The notes beneath the pieces are model-generated. The model was not told the origin of the DNA, did not search any database, and was given only the letters and a program-made list of their open reading frames with translations. A stretch of DNA of 5,249 bases, taken from the NCBI GenBank assembly GCA_946623205.1, contig CAMOQV010000085.1, positions 1 to 5,249 of the forward strand, written 5' to 3'. The translations under genes and the position numbers were made by a program. Of the stretch, positions 1 to 5,249 are shown one piece after another. Each line of letters opens with the position of its first letter. Position 1 is the stretch's first letter. This DNA comes from an uncultured Clostridia bacterium (GTDB taxonomy: Bacteria; Bacillota; Clostridia; Christensenellales; UBA3700).

Positions 1-334
1 TCTTAATATTATTCCCGTTATCCCATAGCTCATCAAATTGATAAGTTTGTCTTGTTTCCTCATGGAATATATGAACAATAACGTCGCCAAAGTCAGCAAC
101 AGCCCACTTGCCTTCTTGCTTTCCTTCTTGACGAATCATATTAACTCCAAGCTTTTCCATCTCTTCGTCTAAATAGTCCAAAAGAGCTTTTACTTGAGTT
201 GTTGAACGACCAGATGCAACAACGAAATAATCTGCAAGAGTAGATAATCCTTCCAAATCGATGACCTTAATATTTGTTGCCTTTTTGTTATCCAAAATAT
301 TTGTAATATTTTTAACTAATTCTTTCTCGTTCAT
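1..334 (-). CDS. rsfS: Ribosomal silencing factor RsfS (partial, C-terminal end beyond window)
   Basis: RsfS binds ribosomal protein uL14 on the 50S subunit and blocks joining with the 30S, lowering translation when nutrients are scarce. I translated 111 codons from the ATG at 334-332; the frame is open to the window edge with no stop, so only the last few residues should be missing (family about 105-120 residues). Family marks visible in order are a KVIDLEGLSTLADYFVVASG block near residues 24-43, an EG-x5-W-x3-D segment followed by FGDVIVHIFHEETRQTY, and the terminal ELW. The ATG follows the nadD-yqeK stop by 2 nt and has a good AGGAG site 7 nt upstream, inside the end of that gene. Position after yqeK is the usual Firmicutes order. 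The assignment is by recognised motifs; the short missing tail does not affect it. Confidence 0.93.
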   Translation of the reverse strand, partial: MNEKELVKNITNILDNKKATNIKVIDLEGLSTLADYFVVASGRSTTQVKALLDYLDEEMEKLGVNMIRQEGKQEGKWAVADFGDVIVHIFHEETRQTYQFDELWDNGNNIK

Positions 335-336
335 TT

Positions 337-1455
337 TTATACTCCTAAATAATATTTTGCACAATCAATAGTTAATGGATATATATCATCGCCTTTTGAA
401 GCTTTTAGATAATCATATTGTTGTCTAACTATTGTTAAAAATCCTTTTTCAAAATCTTCGTCCATAGCTTTTCTTAATGGCACGATAAATTCTTCACTTC
501 TTCCTTCTTCCAACAAATCTGCAGAATATATAAGCTTTTCAAATGTTGTCATATCAGGTTTTCCTGTTGTATGTGACCTAATTGCACTTAATATTTCTTC
601 ATCGTCAATTCCAAATTCTTTTTTAGCAACTATAGCTCCTAGGAATTGATGTTCAACTGGAGTGCCAATTGAATCTTTTGGTACTCCATCTTTTGGATAT
701 GTTGGATCCTTCTCTATTTTCTTAGCACAATCATGTAACAACCCTGCTAAAACCACTTTATTATTGTCCAACCTTAGGTTGTGTCTAGCATTTAGATATA
801 AGGCATATTTGGCTACGCCAAGTACATGATAAAATCTCTTTTGATCAAGCATTTTAGATAGCTTTTGAATGATTGGCATATAATCCATATATAAACCATT
901 ATCTTCAATGTATCTCATAACTTTTGGAGCTACATCTACCTCATATCCTAACGCAATATAATATCTAATTAAAGAAGATGAAACATCTTTTGGCTCATAA
1001 TCTAAAACTTTGATAGTTGCGCCCATATCTTCCCAGTATTTTTTAGCAGCGAAGAATTCTTCGTCTCTATCTCCTCTTTTAAATACCCAAAGTGGGCACA
1101 TCTTTATTATCTCTTGAGGATTCTTCCAAGTATGGAAATCTATTAAAGAATCGCCACCCATTATAAATACAACATCACCATATTTTTCAATCAATTTTGG
1201 CAACGTCTGATAAGTATAATGAATGTTATCATCTCTATCTTCAATATTATCTATGATAATATTCTTTTGTCCCAAAAGCGCAATATTTAACATATCACAT
1301 CTTGCTTGGAACGATGTTTGGCAAGTTGATTTATGAGGTGGATTTTTTGATGGGACAACAACTATTTCGCTAAGCCCTTCGCTTAGTGCCTTTTTCATCA
1401 TCTCAATATGCTCGATATGAGGAGGATTAAATGCCCCGCCAAAAATTCCTATCAT
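337..1455 (-). CDS. nadD-yqeK: Bifunctional nicotinate-nucleotide adenylyltransferase / Ap4A hydrolase (NadD-YqeK fusion)
   Basis: This is one 372-residue frame carrying two enzymes. Residues 1-190 match NadD, which joins ATP and nicotinate mononucleotide to form deamido-NAD: GGAFNPPH (6-13), VPSKNPPHK (34-42), GGDSL (100-104), the VSSSLIR nucleotide-binding motif (158-164) and the typical YIEDNGLY end. Residues about 193-372 match YqeK, an HD-superfamily enzyme that splits diadenosine tetraphosphate symmetrically to ADP. Likely metal ligands are H210, H241-D242, H269, H295 and D312, with LAGLLHDCAKK and RSHTTG blocks. No stop or frameshift separates the halves, and neither ATG near the junction (codons 190 and 193) has a clear Shine-Dalgarno site, so a free YqeK is not expected. 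In many Firmicutes the two are adjacent separate genes. One oddity is that the HxGH motif reads HIEH. The start overlaps the yhbY stop by 1 nt and has no good ribosome site of its own. Confidence 0.93.
   Translation of the reverse strand: MIGIFGGAFNPPHIEHIEMMKKALSEGLSEIVVVPSKNPPHKSTCQTSFQARCDMLNIALLGQKNIIIDNIEDRDDNIHYTYQTLPKLIEKYGDVVFIMGGDSLIDFHTWKNPQEIIKMCPLWVFKRGDRDEEFFAAKKYWEDMGATIKVLDYEPKDVSSSLIRYYIALGYEVDVAPKVMRYIEDNGLYMDYMPIIQKLSKMLDQKRFYHVLGVAKYALYLNARHNLRLDNNKVVLAGLLHDCAKKIEKDPTYPKDGVPKDSIGTPVEHQFLGAIVAKKEFGIDDEEILSAIRSHTTGKPDMTTFEKLIYSADLLEEGRSEEFIVPLRKAMDEDFEKGFLTIVRQQYDYLKASKGDDIYPLTIDCAKYYLGV
342..346 (-). promoter_or_regulatory. Ribosome binding site of rsfS
   Basis: The minus strand reads AGGAG 7 nt before the rsfS ATG. 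The site lies wholly within the last codons of nadD-yqeK, so ribosomes finishing that gene pass directly over it. It supports the ATG at 334 as the rsfS start. Confidence 0.75.
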
Positions 1456-1742
1456 TATAGTAAATGCTTAATCTTGTCTTTTTTAGAAACTCTATATAAT
1501 GTAATTTTAAATCCTAATACTTGTACAACTTCTGCGTTTGTTTCTGAAGCTATATCGTTTGCTACAGCTTTTGCATCAAGATCAGAATTTTGAAGCACAG
1601 AAACTTTTATCATTTCTCTTGCTTCTAATTGTTCATCGATTTGTTTAATCAAGGTATCTGTAATACCATTTTTGCCAACTTGTGCTGTTGGCTCCATTTT
1701 CATTGCTAATCCTCTTAGGTATGCTCTATCTTTACTTGTCAT
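1455..1742 (-). CDS. yhbY: CRM-domain RNA-binding protein YhbY (ribosome assembly factor)
   Basis: This small protein of 95 residues is a single CRS1-YhbY (CRM) domain. Family members bind RNA and associate with pre-50S ribosomal particles. The sequence opens with SKDRAYLRGLA (residues 3-13), has the GxxG RNA-binding loop as GKNG (23-26), then the conserved REMIKVSVLQN segment (42-52), and ends with an LYR-type strand (82-84) and a lysine-rich tail. Before LYR it reads LGFKIT, where many relatives have an IGR-type sequence, a minor variation. Its length is normal for the bacterial family. The ATG follows the obgE stop by 3 nt and is preceded by GGAG. Its TAA stop shares one base with the nadD-yqeK ATG. 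Lying between obgE and nadD, it fits the clostridial ribosome-assembly cluster. Confidence 0.93.
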   Translation of the reverse strand: MTSKDRAYLRGLAMKMEPTAQVGKNGITDTLIKQIDEQLEAREMIKVSVLQNSDLDAKAVANDIASETNAEVVQVLGFKITLYRVSKKDKIKHLL

Positions 1743-1745
1743 ATA

Positions 1746-3002
1746 CTACTCCACGAAATCGAATTCAATATCTGAAATTCTTACAGTATCTCCTTCTTCA
1801 CATCCTTCATCTTTTAAGGCTTGAATAACGCCTTTTTCTTGTAATTGCTTTTGGAAATATCTATTAGATTCAAAATCGCTTAAAACTACGTTTCTTACCA
1901 ATGAATCAACAAGTGGTCCTACAACCTCAAAGAATCCTTCGCCATCTGTAACAATTTCAAATGAAGAATAATCCTTTTGCTTTGCAACTCTTTCAATATG
2001 AACTGGTTCAATCTCTGGTAATAAATCTAATTCTTTTGAAATCTCGTTTAATAAATCCTCAAGACCTTTATGCGCTACGGCTGAAAGTCTAAATACTTTC
2101 TTGCCAATCTTTCTCTCAAATTCATCTATTTGCTTTTCATCTTCTACTAAATCGCACTTATTTGCACATACAATTTGTGGCAATTCAGATAATGATTTAG
2201 AATATTTTTTCAATTCACGATTAATAATTTGATAATCTTCATATGGATCTCTTCCCTCACATCCAGAAATATCTACAACGTGAACAATTAATCTTACACG
2301 CTCTACGTGTCTTAAGAAGCTATGTCCAAGTCCAGCGCCTTCTGATGCGCCTTCAATTAATCCTGGGATATCTGCCATAACGAAAGATTTATCATAATGT
2401 TTAACAACGCCAAGTATTGGAGATAAAGTTGTGAAATGATAATTAGCAATCTTTGGCTTTGCTGCAGACACTACAGATAAAAGCGTAGATTTACCAACAT
2501 TTGGGAATCCAACTAAACCAACATCAGCAATTGTCTTTAATTCCAATGTTAATGGAATTTCAACTGTCTTTTCGCCCTTTTGTGAGAACTTTGGAGCTTT
2601 TCTTTGTGGTGTTGCAAATCTTGCATTACCCTTTCCTCCAAGACCACCTGCTTGAGCTACGAATCTAGAATCTTTATAGAACATATCTGCGATAATCTCG
2701 CCAGATGTCTTATCTCTAATAATTGTGCCTCTAGGAACCTTGATAATTAAATCCTTACCATTTTTACCTCTACAGTTTTTAGAAGCCCCATTTGCGCCAT
2801 TTTCGGCCCTAAAGTGCTTTGCATATTGGAAGTCAACAAGCGTTGATGAACCCTCATCTACAACAAAGATGATTGAACCGCCATTTCCGCCATCGCCACC
2901 ATCTGGGCCACCCATATCTACATATTTTTCTGTATGGAAAGAAACGATGCCATCGCCACCGTCACCAGCTTTTATAAAAATTGAAGCTATATCTAAAAAC
3001 AT
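1746..3002 (-). CDS. obgE: GTPase ObgE/CgtA, large-subunit assembly factor
   Basis: Obg is an essential GTPase that binds late 50S precursors and responds to GTP/GDP and ppGpp levels. The 418-residue protein has all three expected parts. The N-terminal glycine-rich Obg fold (about 1-157) shows GGPDGGDGGNGG at 31-42 and NGANGASKNCRGKNG at 68-82. The G domain (about 158-325) has G1 GFPNVGKS (165-172), the switch I TT (191-192), G3 DIPG (211-214), G4 NKCD (281-284) and G5 SAV (307-309). The OCT domain (about 345-418) follows, present in Firmicutes and some other groups but absent in Escherichia coli. All nucleotide-binding residues are intact. The start follows the nth stop by 1 nt and has a strong AGGAG site. 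The usual upstream partners rplU and rpmA are replaced here by nth, dapL and purA. Confidence 0.98.
   Translation of the reverse strand: MFLDIASIFIKAGDGGDGIVSFHTEKYVDMGGPDGGDGGNGGSIIFVVDEGSSTLVDFQYAKHFRAENGANGASKNCRGKNGKDLIIKVPRGTIIRDKTSGEIIADMFYKDSRFVAQAGGLGGKGNARFATPQRKAPKFSQKGEKTVEIPLTLELKTIADVGLVGFPNVGKSTLLSVVSAAKPKIANYHFTTLSPILGVVKHYDKSFVMADIPGLIEGASEGAGLGHSFLRHVERVRLIVHVVDISGCEGRDPYEDYQIINRELKKYSKSLSELPQIVCANKCDLVEDEKQIDEFERKIGKKVFRLSAVAHKGLEDLLNEISKELDLLPEIEPVHIERVAKQKDYSSFEIVTDGEGFFEVVGPLVDSLVRNVVLSDFESNRYFQKQLQEKGVIQALKDEGCEEGDTVRISDIEFDFVE
1749..1752 (-). promoter_or_regulatory. Ribosome binding site of yhbY
   Basis: The minus strand reads GGAG 6 nt before the yhbY ATG, overlapping the final codons of obgE. 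It supports the start at 1742 and probable coupling to obgE translation. Confidence 0.65.
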
Positions 3003-3003
3003 C

Positions 3004-3636
3004 TTATCTCCTAGATTTGCATAAATCGTTTAGCAAACATTCTTCGCAATTTGGTTTTATTGCTTTACAAGTGTATCTCCCCAAGAAGATTAGAAGATGA
3101 TGCATTCTTGACCACTTCTCTTTTGGGAAAATCTTTTTAAGAGCCATTTCAACATCATAAGGATCATCAGATTTAACGAATCCTAACCTATTTGAAACTC
3201 TCTTCACGTGAGTATCTACAGCAATTGCATCTTCATGGAATATTTCTGCACAAATGACATTTGCCGTCTTTCTTCCAACGCCAGCAAGTGAGGTCAATTC
3301 TTCAATAGTTGATGGCACTTCACCATTAAATTTATCTATGATTTGCTCAGCACAAGCTTTGATGTTTTTTGCTTTGTTCTTATAGAACCCACATGGTTTT
3401 ATCAAGATTTCAAGATTTTCTTGCTCGATTTTTGCAAAATCTTGAGGTGTCTTGAGTTTTTTGAATAAATCTTTAGTAACAAGATTTACTCTCTTATCTG
3501 TACATTGAGCAGATAATATTACTGCTACCAATGCCTCAAAAGGAGTCTCGAAATTAAGCTCGCAATGTGCTTCTGGATGCATTTTCTCGAGTCTTTTGAT
3601 AATTTCGTTGACTTCTTCTTGAGTAAATTTTGGCAT
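3004..3636 (-). CDS. nth: Endonuclease III, DNA glycosylase/AP lyase
   Basis: Nth removes oxidised pyrimidines from DNA and nicks the abasic site, starting base-excision repair. The 210-residue length is normal for bacterial Nth. Visible marks are LSAQCTDKRVN (41-51), the helix-hairpin-helix LAGVGRKTANVI (117-128) with the catalytic lysine K123, and VDTHVKRVSNRLG (140-152) with the catalytic aspartate D141. The C-terminal iron-sulfur loop has cysteines 190, 197, 200 and 206 with the exact C-x6-C-x2-C-x5-C spacing of the 4Fe-4S cluster. Lysine plus aspartate indicates a bifunctional enzyme rather than a MutY-type monofunctional one. The start codon shares one base with the dapL stop (TAATG). 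Only a weak purine-rich stretch precedes it, so translation probably depends on coupling to dapL. Confidence 0.97.
   Translation of the reverse strand: MPKFTQEEVNEIIKRLEKMHPEAHCELNFETPFEALVAVILSAQCTDKRVNLVTKDLFKKLKTPQDFAKIEQENLEILIKPCGFYKNKAKNIKACAEQIIDKFNGEVPSTIEELTSLAGVGRKTANVICAEIFHEDAIAVDTHVKRVSNRLGFVKSDDPYDVEMALKKIFPKEKWSRMHHLLIFLGRYTCKAIKPNCEECLLNDLCKSRR
3008..3012 (-). promoter_or_regulatory. Ribosome binding site of obgE
   Basis: The minus strand reads AGGAG 5 nt before the obgE ATG, inside the last codons of nth. Together with the rsfS site it is the clearest ribosome binding site in the window. Confidence 0.75.
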
Positions 3637-4814
3637 TATAAAATCTCTGTAATTCTCTTAACTGCTTCGATAGTTGTTTCTCTATCTCCAAATGCAGTTA
3701 ATCTAAAGAATCCTTCTCCGTTTTCACCAAAGCCAGCGCCTGGAGTACCAACAACGCCCTTTTCGTTTAAAAGCTTATCGAAGAATTCCCAAGACTTCAT
3801 ACCATTTGGACACTTTAACCAAATATATGGAGAGTTTTCGCCACCTACACAGTAGATACCTTTTTCTACTAAAGCGTTTTTGATAATCTTAGCGTTTTCT
3901 CTATAATATTCAAGGTTAGCTTGGATTTGCTTTTGTCCTTCTTCAGTAAATACGGCTTCAGCAGCTCTTTGAATGATATATGGAGTTCCGTTAAACTTTG
4001 TAGATTGACGTCTATTCCATAAAGCATTTGCTTTGATTCCGTTAAATTCTAATTCTTTTGGAACAACTGTATAACCACATCTTGTACCTGTAAATCCAGC
4101 TGTCTTTGAGAATGAACAGATTTCAATAGCACAAGTTCTTGCTCCATCAATTTCAAAAATAGAATGAGGAAGTGATTTGTCTTGTACGAAAGCTTCATAT
4201 GCAGCATCAAAGATGATTAATGCTTTTTGTTTATTAGCATAATCTACCCATACCTTCAATTCTTCTTTTGTATAAACAGCGCCTGTAGGATTGTTTGGAG
4301 AACAAATATAGATAACGTCTGCTTTATAAGAATCGTCTGGCATTGGCTTGAATCCGTTTTCTGCACAGCCTTTGCATGTATCAATCTTTCTTCCTGCCAT
4401 GATGTTAACATCAACATATGCAGGATATACTGGATCTGGGATTAGAACCTTATTGTTTAGTGACATAATATCTAGAATATTACCTAAATCAGATTTAGCA
4501 CCATCAGATACAATGATTTCATCTAATTCCAAATCAACTGGAAGTCTCTTATAGTATGCTTGAATCTTTTCTCTTAAAAAGTCATATCCAAGTTCTGGGC
4601 CATATCCACGGAATGTTTCTTTCTTGCCCATTTCGTCTACAGCTTTATGCATTGCTTCAATTACAACTGGAGCTAGAGGTAGCGTTACATCACCGATAGA
4701 TAATTTGTATACCTTCACGCCTGGATTAGCAGCTTGGTATTCTCTAACCTTTCTTGCTACAGTTGAAAACAAATAACTGTCTTTTAAATCTAAAAAATGA
4801 TTATTTAATTCCAT
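3636..4814 (-). CDS. dapL: LL-diaminopimelate aminotransferase
   Basis: DapL converts tetrahydrodipicolinate directly to LL-diaminopimelate using glutamate as amino donor. It bypasses the acyl-intermediate steps on the way to lysine and peptidoglycan. It is a PLP-dependent class I/II aminotransferase of 392 residues, near the usual family length. Visible marks are YKLSIGDVTLPL (36-47), RGYGPELGY (69-77), the cofactor phosphate-binding GAKSD (105-109), SPNNPTG (172-178), D203 and Y206, SFSK with the PLP lysine K237 followed by TAGFTGTRCG, and the substrate-carboxylate arginine R371 in FFRLTAFG. The opening SIGDVTLPL and the YGPELGY and AGFTGTRCGY blocks are characteristic of DapL rather than aspartate aminotransferase. 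The ATG follows the purA stop by 1 nt, with a modest GGTGA site 6 nt upstream. I see no lysine-responsive element, since there is no leader region in front of it. Confidence 0.95.
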   Translation of the reverse strand: MELNNHFLDLKDSYLFSTVARKVREYQAANPGVKVYKLSIGDVTLPLAPVVIEAMHKAVDEMGKKETFRGYGPELGYDFLREKIQAYYKRLPVDLELDEIIVSDGAKSDLGNILDIMSLNNKVLIPDPVYPAYVDVNIMAGRKIDTCKGCAENGFKPMPDDSYKADVIYICSPNNPTGAVYTKEELKVWVDYANKQKALIIFDAAYEAFVQDKSLPHSIFEIDGARTCAIEICSFSKTAGFTGTRCGYTVVPKELEFNGIKANALWNRRQSTKFNGTPYIIQRAAEAVFTEEGQKQIQANLEYYRENAKIIKNALVEKGIYCVGGENSPYIWLKCPNGMKSWEFFDKLLNEKGVVGTPGAGFGENGEGFFRLTAFGDRETTIEAVKRITEIL

Positions 4815-4815
4815 C

Positions 4816-5249
4816 TTACATCACCAAATAAGCATCTCTGTCTGCACCAACAGAAACATATGTAATCTTGCATTCTGTAGCCTTTTCAATAAACTTAACA
4901 TAGTCATAAGCTTCCTTTGGAAGATCTTCTGGCTTTCTGCAACCTGAGATATCACATTTCCAACCTGGAAGATATTCAATTACTGGAGTAGCAATTCTTA
5001 ATTCTTCACCACGTGGGAAATCTGTAGTGATCTTGTCACCAATTTTATAAGCTGTACATACTGGAATCTTATCCATATAAGATAGAACGTCCATCTTTGT
5101 AAGAGCGATTTCGTCTGCTCCTTGGCACATACAACCATACTTTGAAGCTACAACGTCAAATCCACCAACTCTTCTTGGTCTACCTGTAGCTGCTCCGTAT
5201 TCGCCACCAGCATCACGAAGTTCTTTAGCTTCATCGCCAAACATTTCAA
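4816..5249 (-). CDS. purA: Adenylosuccinate synthetase, C-terminal third (partial)
   Basis: PurA joins IMP and aspartate with GTP hydrolysis to form adenylosuccinate, the first committed step to AMP. Only the last roughly 143 codons are present; the frame is open through the right edge, and the ATG at 5244 is an internal methionine, not the start. Visible family marks are the aspartate/IMP-binding loop GAATGRPRR, the guanine-recognition LTKMD (5089-5103), PVCTAYKIGD, the EYLPGW segment, and KFIEKATECKITYVSVGADRD near the end. The N-terminal GTP loop lies outside the window. Two positions in the loop differ from common forms: the usual TTG reads ATG (alanine-threonine-glycine), and the tryptophan after RRVG is glycine. 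This could be ordinary subfamily variation. Its stop lies 1 nt before dapL. Confidence 0.95.
   Translation of the reverse strand, partial: EMFGDEAKELRDAGGEYGAATGRPRRVGGFDVVASKYGCMCQGADEIALTKMDVLSYMDKIPVCTAYKIGDKITTDFPRGEELRIATPVIEYLPGWKCDISGCRKPEDLPKEAYDYVKFIEKATECKITYVSVGADRDAYLVM

Noticed and set aside
107..130. Near-perfect tandem 12-mer in rsfS encoding QEGK twice
   Set aside because: The units differ at one base, but the spacing from the conserved EG to the tryptophan is the normal family length. The repeat is therefore probably coincidence rather than an inserted duplication.
769..781. Palindrome CAACCT-T-AGGTTG
   Set aside because: It has six-base arms inside the conserved HD domain coding sequence, no T-run after it on either strand and no loop large enough for a hairpin, so I do not call it a terminator or operator.
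877..888. Internal ATG codons 190 and 193 as a separate yqeK start
   Set aside because: No Shine-Dalgarno-like sequence precedes either codon, and the frame is continuous with NadD, so a single fused product is the simpler reading.
1408..1593. Plus-strand open frame of 61 codons over the yhbY/nadD junction
   Set aside because: It is antisense to conserved parts of YhbY and NadD and resembles no known protein.
2725..3024. Plus-strand open frame of 99 codons, proline-rich
   Set aside because: It is the antisense image of the glycine-rich N-terminus of ObgE: glycine codons read backwards give proline. It has no family resemblance and lies wholly over strongly conserved minus-strand coding sequence, apart from its last bases over nth.
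3565..3855. Plus-strand open frame of 96 codons across the nth/dapL junction
   Set aside because: It is antisense to two well-recognised genes, has no recognisable domain, and shows no ribosome site I could support.
4227..4554. Two overlapping plus-strand frames (72 and 68 codons) with cysteine- and isoleucine-rich translations
   Set aside because: Both are antisense to the conserved PLP-binding half of DapL, overlap each other in different frames, and look like chance openings in AT-rich DNA.
5242..5244. ATG at 5244 as the start of a short gene
   Set aside because: The frame stays open to the window edge, and the residues after this methionine are the middle of PurA, so it is an internal codon of a truncated gene.

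Overview
This is a compact, all-housekeeping stretch of an AT-rich bacterial chromosome. Every supported gene lies on the minus strand, so transcription runs from high to low coordinates. In transcription order the genes are purA (C-terminal part, cut by the right edge), dapL, nth, obgE, yhbY, a fused nadD-yqeK, and rsfS (cut by the left edge). The standard genetic code fits every frame.

The likely source is an anaerobic low-GC Firmicute, probably a member of the Clostridia. The basis is the obgE-yhbY-nadD-yqeK-rsfS order typical of Firmicutes, the presence of LL-diaminopimelate aminotransferase (a lysine/peptidoglycan route found in many Clostridia), and the AT-rich codon use. DapL implies a diaminopimelate-making, probably walled organism, which argues against Mollicutes even though NadD-YqeK fusions are also known there. 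No genus can be named from the sequence alone.

Layout: 4816-5249 is the end of adenylosuccinate synthetase (AMP synthesis). 3636-4814 is DapL. 3004-3636 is endonuclease III (base-excision repair, 4Fe-4S). 1746-3002 is the ribosome-assembly GTPase ObgE with a full OCT domain. 1455-1742 is the CRM-domain protein YhbY, which acts on pre-50S particles. 337-1455 is one 372-residue protein joining nicotinate-nucleotide adenylyltransferase (NadD) to the HD-domain Ap4A hydrolase YqeK. 1-334 is the ribosomal silencing factor RsfS, complete at its N-terminus but without a visible stop.

Junctions are +1, -1, +1, +3, -1 and +2 nucleotides from purA to rsfS. There is no room for a promoter or terminator between genes, so the block reads as one polycistronic, translationally coupled operon, although promoters inside coding sequence cannot be excluded. 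The common theme is growth-linked metabolism: large-subunit assembly and silencing (ObgE, YhbY, RsfS), purine and NAD supply with Ap4A clearance (PurA, NadD-YqeK), wall/lysine precursor (DapL) and DNA repair (Nth).

I see no mobile element, CRISPR array, RNA gene or unexplained non-coding stretch, and no evidence for a wholly new system. The points most worth checking are the NadD-YqeK fusion, the altered HxGH motif of its NadD half, and the unusual upstream partners of obgE.
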